Source: an uncultured Flavobacteriales bacterium (GTDB lineage: Bacteria > Bacteroidota > Bacteroidia > Flavobacteriales > Crocinitomicaceae). From it: a stretch of 64,000 bases of DNA. The notes beneath the pieces are model-generated. The model was given only the letters and a program-made list of their open reading frames with translations, did no database searches and was not told the origin of the DNA. The stretch spans positions 1 to 64,000 of the forward strand of contig CAMLHZ010000003.1 in assembly GCA_946480085.1 (NCBI GenBank), in the 5' to 3' direction. This document shows, in pieces, positions 16,509 through 24,837 of the stretch (positions within the stretch are counted from its first letter, which is position 1; every line of letters starts with the position of its first letter). Made by a program: the position numbers and the translations under genes.

Positions 16509-19500
16509 ATGTACTTAATATTTGATACCGAAACAACAGGTTTACCAAAGAATTGGAATGCTCCGTATACCGATTTGGATAACTGGCCTCGAGCGGTACA
16601 AATTGCATGGCAGCTGCATGATGAATTAGGGAATTTAATTGAGGCCAAAGATTACCTGATTCAACCTGATGGATTTGATATTCCCTTCGACGCTGAACGA
16701 ATTCACGGAATTTCAACTGCTCTTGCACAACAAGATGGTGTTCCATTGGCACAAGTGGTCGAAGAGTTCAATAAAGTTTTAGAACAAGCGAAGTTTGTTG
16801 TCGGACAAAATATTGGATTCGACTTAAACATCATGGGGGCTGAGTTTATTCGCGCGAATACTGAAACGCGAATGCACGATATGCCGGTTCTCGATACCCT
16901 TTCTGAAACCACTGCTGAACTGTGTAAACTTCCGGGTGGTAGAGGGGGAAAGTACAAATGGCCAACGCTTACCGAGCTTCATAATTACCTTTTCGGAATT
17001 GGATTTGGCGAAGCGCACAACGCAACTGCCGATGTTGAGGCAACTACACGTTGTTTCTTTGAGTTAATTCGTAGAGAAGTTTTTACAAATGAGGAACTTC
17101 AGGTAGAACTGGAATATTTCAATCGCTTTAAAATTGCGAATCCGGATTTTATTCAACCTGTTGGTCTTACACATATCAACCTCAAGGAAGCAAGTGCGAA
17201 GTTAAAAGTTGATGAAAGGTCGGACTTAGACATTGATAAAGATGCTGCTCGTGCACGTTTAAAAGATGCGACTTTTGTTCACTTGCATAATCATACTCAG
17301 TTTACCGTTCTTCAGTCTACTATGGATGTAAATGGTCTGGTGAAAGAGGCTTTGAAACATAATATGCCTGCTGTTGCGTTAACCGATATTGGAAATATGA
17401 TGGCGGCTTTTCACTTCGAAAAAGCCATTGCCAAAGTCAATAAAGGAATTAACGAAGAGCGAAAAGCAGCTGAAGAAAACGGCGAGCCTTTCCACAAACA
17501 GAACTTACTTCCAATCATTGGATGTGAGATGAATGTTTGTAAAAACAGAAATGATAAATCAAACAAAGACAATGGTTATCAAATTGTCTTTTTAGCGAAG
17601 AATAAAAATGGTTACCACAACCTGATCAAAATGGCTTCCATTGCTCATACGGAAGGAATGTATTACGTTCCGCGTATCGATAAGGAAGTGGTGGAAATGT
17701 ATAAGGAAGATTTGATCGTTCTTACTGGTGGTTTGAGCGGTGAAGTGCCAAATACATTGCTGAATGTTGGTGAACGTCAGGCCGAAGAAGCCTTGCTTTG
17801 GTGGAAAGAAGCGTTTGGTTCGGATTTGTACGTTGAAGTTTTACGTCACGGACAAGAAGATGAAGACCGCGTTTTTGGTTCCTTGATCAAACTTGCTGAA
17901 AAACACGGTATCAAAACCGTTGCGGCGAATAATACTTTCTACGGAACACGAGAAGATGCAAATACGCAGGATATCTTGCTTTGTGTTCGTGATGGTGAAC
18001 AGGTAGCAACGCCAAAAGGTAAAGGAAGAAATTTCCGTTTCGGTTTAGAAAACGAAGAATATTACTTCAAGTCGCAAGACGAAATGAAGGAATTGTTCCT
18101 TGATTTACCAGAAGCGATAGAATCTGTTCAGGAAATTCTTGAAAAGATCGAACATTATCCATTGGCGCGTGAAGTTCTTCTTCCTGCCTTCGATATTCCC
18201 GACGAATTTAAAGATCCACAGGATGAGGTTGATGGTGGTAAGCGTGGAGAAAATGCTTACTTGCGACACTTAACCTATGTTGGTGCCGAAAAACGTTATC
18301 CTGAAATTACCGACGAAATACGCGAACGCCTCGATTTTGAATTGGCAACGGTAGAAAGAACCGGATATCCGGGTTATTTCTTGATTGTACAGGATTTTTG
18401 TCAGGCTGCGCGAGATATGGGTGTTTCCGTTGGACCAGGTCGTGGATCGGCCGCAGGTTCAGCAGTAGCTTACTGTACCGGAATTACGAATGTCGATCCG
18501 ATTGCCTACGATTTGCTATTTGAGCGTTTCCTGAATCCGGATCGTGTTTCCATGCCCGATATTGATATCGACTTCGACGATGAAGGTCGTGGAAGAGTTA
18601 TTGAATGGGTAATCAATAAATACGGAGCCAATCAGGTTGCTCAAATTATCACTTACGGAACAATGGCGGCAAAGTCGTCTATTCGTGATGCTGGTCGCGT
18701 ACTCGATTTACCACTTCCTGAAACAGGAATGCTTGGGAAATTACTTCCAGATAACGTTTCATTGAAGTGGATCTTCTCTGCTTCCGATATGGATGTTTCG
18801 GAGAAGTTTGCGAACAGTGCTCCCGATTTGGCGAATGCAATGGAAATCCGTCGAATTTACAATGGAAGTGACTTAAGAGCTTTGGTTCTTCAGCAAGCTG
18901 TAAAAGTTGAAGGAACGCTTAGAAATACCGGAATTCACGCTTGTGGTGTCATTATTACACCTGACGATATCACGAATTTCGTTCCGGTTTCCCTGGCGAA
19001 AGATACGGGAATGTGGTGTACGCAGTTCGATAACTCCGTTGCGGAAGAGGCTGGTCTGTTGAAAATGGACTTCCTCGGATTGAAAACTCTTACACTCATC
19101 AAAGACGCTGTGAAGAACGTCAAAATGCGTCACAACATTGATCTGGATCCGGATACTTTTCCAATTGATGATACTGCAACGTATGAGCTTTTCCAGCGTG
19201 GTGAAACTGTTGGTGTGTTCCAGTATGAGAGTCCCGGAATGCAAAAGTACATGCGTGAATTGAAGCCAACTGTTTTTGGGGATTTGATTGCGATGAACGC
19301 CTTGTATCGTCCTGGTCCGCTCGAGTATATTCCCGATTTCGTAAAGCGTAAGAATGGTGAGCAAGAAATTGTTTATGATTTAGCGGCTTGCGAAGAATAT
19401 TTAGGAGATACTTACGGAATTACGGTTTACCAGGAGCAGGTAATGCTTCTGTCGCAAAAATTGGCCAATTTCACCAAAGGTGATGCCGATGTCTTGCGTA

Positions 19501-20891
19501 AAGCAATGGGTAAGAAGCAGAAAGATGTCCTTGACAAGATGAAACCGCGTTTTATTGAGCAAGGTGGAATAAACGGCCATGATCCAACTGTACTGGAGAA
19601 AATTTGGAAAGACTGGGAAGCTTTTGCCTCGTATGCCTTCAACAAATCGCACTCCACATGTTATGCCTGGATTGCTTATCAAACAGCCTATTTAAAAGCG
19701 AATTATCCGGCCGAATTTATGGCTGCGGTACTTTCAAATAACTTGAACGACATCACTCAAGTACGTTTCTTCATGGAAGAATGTAAACGAATGGGAATTG
19801 AAGTTTATGGTCCGGATGTTAATGAATCTTCTTACGAGTTTACGGTAAATGCCGTTGGAGCAGTTCGTTTTGGTTTAGGAGGAATCAAAGGTTTAGGAAG
19901 TGGTCCGGTAGAGAATATTCTTCAGGATCGTGCCGAAAATGGTCCGTTCAAGAGCATTTTTGACATGACCAAGCGCTTGAATTTGCGTTTGGTGAACAAG
20001 AAAGCTCTGGAAAGTATGGCATATGCTGGTTGTTTTGACTTGTTTAAAGGCGCACATCGCGCTCAGTATTTTGCTGCAGATAATTCCGGAAGAACACTAA
20101 TTGAAAATGCGATCAAATTTGGAGCAGCTGCGCAGGAAAACGAAAACTCGTCCCAATTCTCCATGTTTGGAGAAGGATTGGAGATCAAAATGCCTGAACC
20201 GCAAATTCCGCCTTCTCCTGAGTGGTCTTTGTTCGAACGCCTGAAATTTGAACAGGAAGTAGTTGGAATTTATATTTCAGGTCATCCGCTCGACGATTTT
20301 ACTTCTGCTATTCAAGCGTTTTGTAATGCTAGTTTAGAGTCATTGCAAGATCTTGCTCCTCACAGAGGTAAGGAATTAACCATTCCCGCAATTATAGCAC
20401 AAGCTGATCATGCACATACCAAAAAAGGCGATCCTTTTGGAATTCTGACCTTGGAAGATTACACACACAGCCATCGTTTATACATTTTCCAGGATTCATA
20501 TTTGCGTAACCGCATTATGATGGTGAAAGATTTGTTTGTTGCTTTAAAAGGCAGGGTGGAAGAAAGCCGTTACCCCGATAAGATTACAAAAGAACGCAAA
20601 TTGGAGTTCGTTTTATCGAGCATTGAACCGCTTTCTGAAATGCTGAAGAACAATAAGATCAATGTCAACATTACGATTGGTTTGAAGGATTTGGACCAAA
20701 TGATCATGACGAAGTTGGAAAACATTTTCAATCAAAGTGAAGGAAGTTCTACCGTTCAGTTTACAATTGTAGATCACTTGAACGACATGAAACTGAATCT
20801 TCCATCCCGAAAACTGCGTATTGAACCAAGTTCGGAAGTGCTGAGTGCGATTAAGGAAATGAATCTGGAAGTGAAGTTGGAGCGAGTGTAA
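16509..20891 (+). CDS. dnaE: DNA polymerase III alpha subunit with N-terminal proofreading exonuclease
   Basis: 1460 residues, about 300 longer than E. coli DnaE. Residues 1 to about 190 form a DnaQ-like 3'-5' exonuclease with intact motifs: FDTETTG (Asp6, Glu8), GQNIGFDLN and AHNATADVEATTR. A PHP domain follows from about residue 257 (FVHLHNHTQFTVLQSTMDVN). The polymerase core has the catalytic aspartates in MPDIDIDFDDEG (about residue 683) and KMDFLGLKTLTL (about 851), then YGITVYQEQVM, FNKSHSTCYAWIAYQTAYLK, and an OB-fold region near the C-terminus. It is the replicative polymerase; the fusion supplies proofreading in cis, an arrangement known in Bacteroidota. A separate epsilon subunit was not seen in this window. 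Confidence 0.97.
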   Translation: MYLIFDTETTGLPKNWNAPYTDLDNWPRAVQIAWQLHDELGNLIEAKDYLIQPDGFDIPFDAERIHGISTALAQQDGVPLAQVVEEFNKVLEQAKFVVGQNIGFDLNIMGAEFIRANTETRMHDMPVLDTLSETTAELCKLPGGRGGKYKWPTLTELHNYLFGIGFGEAHNATADVEATTRCFFELIRREVFTNEELQVELEYFNRFKIANPDFIQPVGLTHINLKEASAKLKVDERSDLDIDKDAARARLKDATFVHLHNHTQFTVLQSTMDVNGLVKEALKHNMPAVALTDIGNMMAAFHFEKAIAKVNKGINEERKAAEENGEPFHKQNLLPIIGCEMNVCKNRNDKSNKDNGYQIVFLAKNKNGYHNLIKMASIAHTEGMYYVPRIDKEVVEMYKEDLIVLTGGLSGEVPNTLLNVGERQAEEALLWWKEAFGSDLYVEVLRHGQEDEDRVFGSLIKLAEKHGIKTVAANNTFYGTREDANTQDILLCVRDGEQVATPKGKGRNFRFGLENEEYYFKSQDEMKELFLDLPEAIESVQEILEKIEHYPLAREVLLPAFDIPDEFKDPQDEVDGGKRGENAYLRHLTYVGAEKRYPEITDEIRERLDFELATVERTGYPGYFLIVQDFCQAARDMGVSVGPGRGSAAGSAVAYCTGITNVDPIAYDLLFERFLNPDRVSMPDIDIDFDDEGRGRVIEWVINKYGANQVAQIITYGTMAAKSSIRDAGRVLDLPLPETGMLGKLLPDNVSLKWIFSASDMDVSEKFANSAPDLANAMEIRRIYNGSDLRALVLQQAVKVEGTLRNTGIHACGVIITPDDITNFVPVSLAKDTGMWCTQFDNSVAEEAGLLKMDFLGLKTLTLIKDAVKNVKMRHNIDLDPDTFPIDDTATYELFQRGETVGVFQYESPGMQKYMRELKPTVFGDLIAMNALYRPGPLEYIPDFVKRKNGEQEIVYDLAACEEYLGDTYGITVYQEQVMLLSQKLANFTKGDADVLRKAMGKKQKDVLDKMKPRFIEQGGINGHDPTVLEKIWKDWEAFASYAFNKSHSTCYAWIAYQTAYLKANYPAEFMAAVLSNNLNDITQVRFFMEECKRMGIEVYGPDVNESSYEFTVNAVGAVRFGLGGIKGLGSGPVENILQDRAENGPFKSIFDMTKRLNLRLVNKKALESMAYAGCFDLFKGAHRAQYFAADNSGRTLIENAIKFGAAAQENENSSQFSMFGEGLEIKMPEPQIPPSPEWSLFERLKFEQEVVGIYISGHPLDDFTSAIQAFCNASLESLQDLAPHRGKELTIPAIIAQADHAHTKKGDPFGILTLEDYTHSHRLYIFQDSYLRNRIMMVKDLFVALKGRVEESRYPDKITKERKLEFVLSSIEPLSEMLKNNKINVNITIGLKDLDQMIMTKLENIFNQSEGSSTVQFTIVDHLNDMKLNLPSRKLRIEPSSEVLSAIKEMNLEVKLERV

Positions 20892-20977
20892 GGTCTTCTC
20901 GACTCCGCTCGAAGGCCTTTAGAGTAATTTTATAGGTTGCATGAATAAGAAGGTCTTCGAGCGGAGTCGAGAAGACC
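20892..20977. terminator. Perfect 23-bp inverted repeat between convergent genes
   Basis: The arm at 20892-20914 (GGTCTTCTCGACTCCGCTCG plus AAG) is the exact reverse complement of 20955-20977, with a 40-base spacer. It abuts the stop codons of both dnaE (plus) and the SirB1-like gene (minus), so it probably ends both transcripts. There is no T-run, so it is also a candidate member of a repeat family. Confidence 0.7.
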
Positions 20978-20979
20978 GA

Positions 20980-21855
20980 TTAATCCAACAGACTTCTCAA
21001 AATCGTCAATTCTTCCACTTTCTCTAAGTTTCCTACTTGTTGGAAAGAAGCAATGAGATTTGTGATCATTCGGCGAAGAATATCGGAATTGGAACAAGGC
21101 TGGAAATGTGATGGTTGTGGCGACATATTCAATCCTTTCAAAAACTGAACAATATCGTCTTTTTGGAACATGCTTCCTCTTGAAAAGGTGTTGATATAAA
21201 ACAAAACGCCATATTCATTTGCATCGGAAATAAACTGATTTACACCATGTTCATCCATGTAAGCCAGAATGAAGTGATTTGGTAAGTTTACCCCGTAAAT
21301 CGGCATTTTAAGCTGCTGAGCCACTACACTGTAAATGATACTCAAGCTTAAAGGATTTCCTTTCTTATTCTCAAGAACCGTGTTGATATATGAGTTTAGA
21401 GGCGAATTGTAGTTCTTAGAATTTCCTACAAAACCAAATTGCTCAAAGAAAACCTTATTGAGAATTTTTACATTCTCAAAAGCTGTCATGTGCGGATTCA
21501 ACTCCAACCAAACCGCTTTTCTGATCTTCTCAACAGCATCGTAAATCAATTTACTGTCGAGTGATGGATATTGGTATTGCGCAATTATGATAGCTCCTTC
21601 AAGCAAATCCTTTGTTGGCTGTTCATACCAATTGGTCAACTCATTTTTGCACCAATCAAATTGTATTTCATGTATTAATGTCTCAATGCGAGATTGGAAC
21701 AGTAAACCATAGTCACAGATTTCCCATGACGTTTCCAAAATTGGAATGGCGTCCTTACCAACAGCCAAAAGTTGATCCCGAACATGTAAATAGATGTTCT
21801 CATCCGGATCGTCAATCAGCGCAACTAATGCAGTCAATGAGGGTGCATTTTTCAT
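20980..21855 (-). CDS. SirB1-like transglutaminase-fold protein
   Basis: 291 residues, no signal peptide. The N-terminal helical part resembles HEAT repeats (LTALVALIDDPDENIYLHVR). The middle has the SirB1/transglutaminase-like core: NPHMTAFENVKILNKVFFEQ, YINTVLENKKGNPLSLSIIY, and YGVNLPNHFILAY, where the LPNHF His is the position of the transglutaminase-fold histidine. The Cys usual in true transglutaminases is not visible (NPLSLS in its place), as in the SirB1 family. Function unknown; cytoplasmic. It is convergent with dnaE and divergent from the WG-repeat gene. Confidence 0.85.
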   Translation of the reverse strand: MKNAPSLTALVALIDDPDENIYLHVRDQLLAVGKDAIPILETSWEICDYGLLFQSRIETLIHEIQFDWCKNELTNWYEQPTKDLLEGAIIIAQYQYPSLDSKLIYDAVEKIRKAVWLELNPHMTAFENVKILNKVFFEQFGFVGNSKNYNSPLNSYINTVLENKKGNPLSLSIIYSVVAQQLKMPIYGVNLPNHFILAYMDEHGVNQFISDANEYGVLFYINTFSRGSMFQKDDIVQFLKGLNMSPQPSHFQPCSNSDILRRMITNLIASFQQVGNLEKVEELTILRSLLD

Positions 21856-22062
21856 AGTTCAAAAATAGAAGGAAGAACAAATCCTTTTGAAGTGCATTTT
21901 ACGGAGTTGTTACCGCACTGTTGTTCGTAAGTGTCGAAAGCCAGATTTTACGCCACTTTTTCACTAGTACAATTGCTGTATTTTGCGTATTTGGTGCTCT
22001 TTTCTGTAACAAAAAAATCTACTTTTAAGTTATTGAATCGTACCGTATACAATATCTCGATT

Positions 22063-24837
22063 ATGAAAAAGTCATTCGCATTCACACTTGTTTTTCAATT
22101 GTTTGCCCTTATTTCCTATACTCAGAAGTTACAACCTTTCTACGAGAATGGCAAGTACGGATACAAGTCGGGGACACAAGTAGTTGTTCAGCCAAAATAT
22201 GAATATGCCGCCGATTTTAGTGAAGGAAAAGGAGCAATTAAGCTAGATGGTAAATGGGGATTTATTGACGAAGCAGGGGATATTCTGATTCAACCCAAAT
22301 ATGCCAAAGTAGAAAAGTTTGAAAACGGATTTGCACGTTTCTATGTCGGAAAGAAGTTTGGTGTAATCAACGCTGAAGGCGAGCAAGTTGTGGATGCTGT
22401 TTGTGATTTAATGCAACCGTCACTTTACGGTTATGGATTGGTTTTAACCAGTAATGGCAAAAAAGCCTGGGCTTCTCCTTCCACGGGAAAAGTGGCCTCA
22501 CCCTTCAAGTACGATTATATTGAGTTGGAGGAACATTTCGTTCAATGTAGAGTTGGCGAGGAATATGACATTTATACGAGCAAAGGAGCAATCATCGCAA
22601 CCAACTGTATGGAAAGTCAAACCTTTGGTACTTCTTTTAACGCACCATTAGTGGATATCAATTTTCCGGGAAGATCGTATTTAGCAGATAGCAATGGTGT
22701 TAAGGTATCTGAAGATTTCGCTTACATCGAATTGCAAGAAGTGAACTACCATCGAATTGCGGTAGAAGATCGTAATGCTTACCAGTTATTGTTTTGTTAT
22801 TACAACGACACGATTGAAAAAATGAAATTGGTTAGACTGGATGGCTATATGCTTGATGGAATCTATACCAACTACAATTATTCGAACGAACGTACCATGT
22901 TCCAAAAAGATGGTGTACCGTATTGGTTCAATAATCAGGGTGAAATGGAACGGTTGGATTATTTCAATTTCGAAGAAATGTATGAATTTCTTGTTCTCAC
23001 AACCGGAAAAGGAACCCAGCTTTTAGCTCAGGTTGCTAAAGATTATGTTGTTCCGCAGTTGTTCAATTCCGATACAGTGATCATTGATACTTTTTCTTCA
23101 ATACGCGGATTGTATGTTGAATCCTATGATGACTACAACTATTACGATGGGGATTACATTGGTCAGCCACAATTGAATGTGAGTAGAATAATAGAGGTAG
23201 AAGGATTAAATGAAAACAAGGGAAAGTATGCTTTGTATGATCTGTTTTGGAGAAAGATAGTAACTCCTTACGACGACTGCAAAAAGGAAATTCGTGAAGA
23301 TTTGTTAGAGAAGCACATTTATGTGTTCACTAACCAAAAAGGTCATCTCGGAGCAATTGTTGACGGTAAAATGCTGGAGTATAAATACAGCAATATTCAA
23401 AAGTATCCATACAACGGTTACGTTTTTACCGATACGCTCGACAATCAAAGTTTCTTTTCACTAAGCTCGAGAAAGTGGACTTCAATTCCAAAGAACTATT
23501 TCGTTATCAATAGTTTGAACTATGGTTTAGGAGAACCTATGACATATTTCGATGAACAAACAGGTGAAGAATACACCGTGGAAGCTATCCCGAAAGTTCG
23601 TCAGGAATTTGTGATGTTGGGTTACAATATGGAAGAGTATGCAAAATATGGTTTCATAGATGCAAATGCAAATGTGATTGAACCGCAGTTTGATTCTATT
23701 ACAGATGATATGGATTTCATTGTTAAGGAAGCACCAGAACGAATTATACTGACTTGGAAAAATGGTAAATGTGGTGCTTACAATCTCGACTTCGGATTGA
23801 TCTCACAACCAGTTTTCGATTCTACTTTAAAGTTTAAGTATGATCTTTTTACGAACATGAGTCGTGCGAAAATACCCGGTCAACCACGTTACATTTCTTC
23901 GGGAGGAAAACAGTTCGTAGGAACCAATTTTGAACCAATGTTCTTTAAGGAGAACGGAAAAATGGGCGCGAAGGAGTATACCTATTTCAATGACGAAGAA
24001 GAACTGACAGTTACCATTCAGCCTTTATATAAGGAACTGATTGCAAACAGTGAATTGCCATACATGATCGAAGCTCAGAATGCAGATAAGAAATTCGGAT
24101 TGCTTCATCTGGAAACGGGAGATACGCTCATTCCTTTCAACTTCACGAAGTTACTACCGAAGGATGAATATTACGGGTATTTGGAAAATGATCATGGGTA
24201 TTATTACGAAGTGTACAACAAGAAGAATTTGGGATTGTACGAGATCTCATCAGGAAATTCAATTCCTGCGGTTTACACAAGTGTTCATCCTGGTTACAAT
24301 GCAGATGCTGATGTGGATTTGTTTTACGTGCACAACAGTGAAGGTAAAGTGGGATTGTACTCCAGAGATTTGATGAAACTCGTCGACTGTGAATATGATG
24401 GAATTACTGTTCAGTATTTGAACGACTTTAGATTGGTATTCGCAACAAAAGGCAATAAAGTATATGCTTTCAACTATATGTTCAACCAGGTTTACAATTT
24501 GAATCCAAAGAAATGCGAATTCGATTTTGTTGTTGGAACGGTTGGATACCGCAAAACAAATACAGGCTATGATGCTTTTGATATCCCAAGTTTTGAATAC
24601 CTGGGGAGTACGAATAAAATTTCATTATTGACTGTTTCTGAATCCGAAGAAATGGAGTTGACTGAGTTGAATGGAACGCTTGCCATTAGGAATAAGGAAA
24701 CAGGTGAAAATTCCATTTCAGGATTGCGTTTAGTGGAATTTATGGATGGTGAGAGTGTTATCACTTTCGAGGATGGAGTCACATACTATCAGAGCATTTA
24801 CAACAAGAAATCAAAGTACCCGGCATCATCATGGTAA
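22063..24837 (+). CDS. Large exported WG-repeat protein (1 of 2)
   Basis: 924 residues from MKKSFAFTLVFQLFALISYT, a signal peptide; the frame is open 44 codons upstream but that region reads like leader DNA. WG repeats are clear at the N-terminus: ENGKYGYKSG, DGKWGFIDEAGDILIQPKYA, VGKKFGVINAEGEQVVDAVC, and recur as degenerate copies to the end (KYGFIDANANVIEPQFDSI, KKFGLLHLETGDTLIPFNF, GKVGLYSRDLMKLVDCEYDG). These beta repeats suggest a binding or scaffold protein; no enzymatic motif is seen. The last 7 bases overlap the start of a paralogue, so they form an operon. Confidence 0.85.
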   Translation: MKKSFAFTLVFQLFALISYTQKLQPFYENGKYGYKSGTQVVVQPKYEYAADFSEGKGAIKLDGKWGFIDEAGDILIQPKYAKVEKFENGFARFYVGKKFGVINAEGEQVVDAVCDLMQPSLYGYGLVLTSNGKKAWASPSTGKVASPFKYDYIELEEHFVQCRVGEEYDIYTSKGAIIATNCMESQTFGTSFNAPLVDINFPGRSYLADSNGVKVSEDFAYIELQEVNYHRIAVEDRNAYQLLFCYYNDTIEKMKLVRLDGYMLDGIYTNYNYSNERTMFQKDGVPYWFNNQGEMERLDYFNFEEMYEFLVLTTGKGTQLLAQVAKDYVVPQLFNSDTVIIDTFSSIRGLYVESYDDYNYYDGDYIGQPQLNVSRIIEVEGLNENKGKYALYDLFWRKIVTPYDDCKKEIREDLLEKHIYVFTNQKGHLGAIVDGKMLEYKYSNIQKYPYNGYVFTDTLDNQSFFSLSSRKWTSIPKNYFVINSLNYGLGEPMTYFDEQTGEEYTVEAIPKVRQEFVMLGYNMEEYAKYGFIDANANVIEPQFDSITDDMDFIVKEAPERIILTWKNGKCGAYNLDFGLISQPVFDSTLKFKYDLFTNMSRAKIPGQPRYISSGGKQFVGTNFEPMFFKENGKMGAKEYTYFNDEEELTVTIQPLYKELIANSELPYMIEAQNADKKFGLLHLETGDTLIPFNFTKLLPKDEYYGYLENDHGYYYEVYNKKNLGLYEISSGNSIPAVYTSVHPGYNADADVDLFYVHNSEGKVGLYSRDLMKLVDCEYDGITVQYLNDFRLVFATKGNKVYAFNYMFNQVYNLNPKKCEFDFVVGTVGYRKTNTGYDAFDIPSFEYLGSTNKISLLTVSESEEMELTELNGTLAIRNKETGENSISGLRLVEFMDGESVITFEDGVTYYQSIYNKKSKYPASSW

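Noticed and set aside
18873..19364. Minus-strand frame of 163 codons inside dnaE
   Set aside because: Overlaps the catalytic core of the polymerase on the opposite strand; no homology or context.
21931..22062. 44-codon N-terminal extension of the first WG-repeat protein
   Set aside because: The signal peptide begins at the ATG at 22063 and the extension reads as AT-rich promoter DNA.
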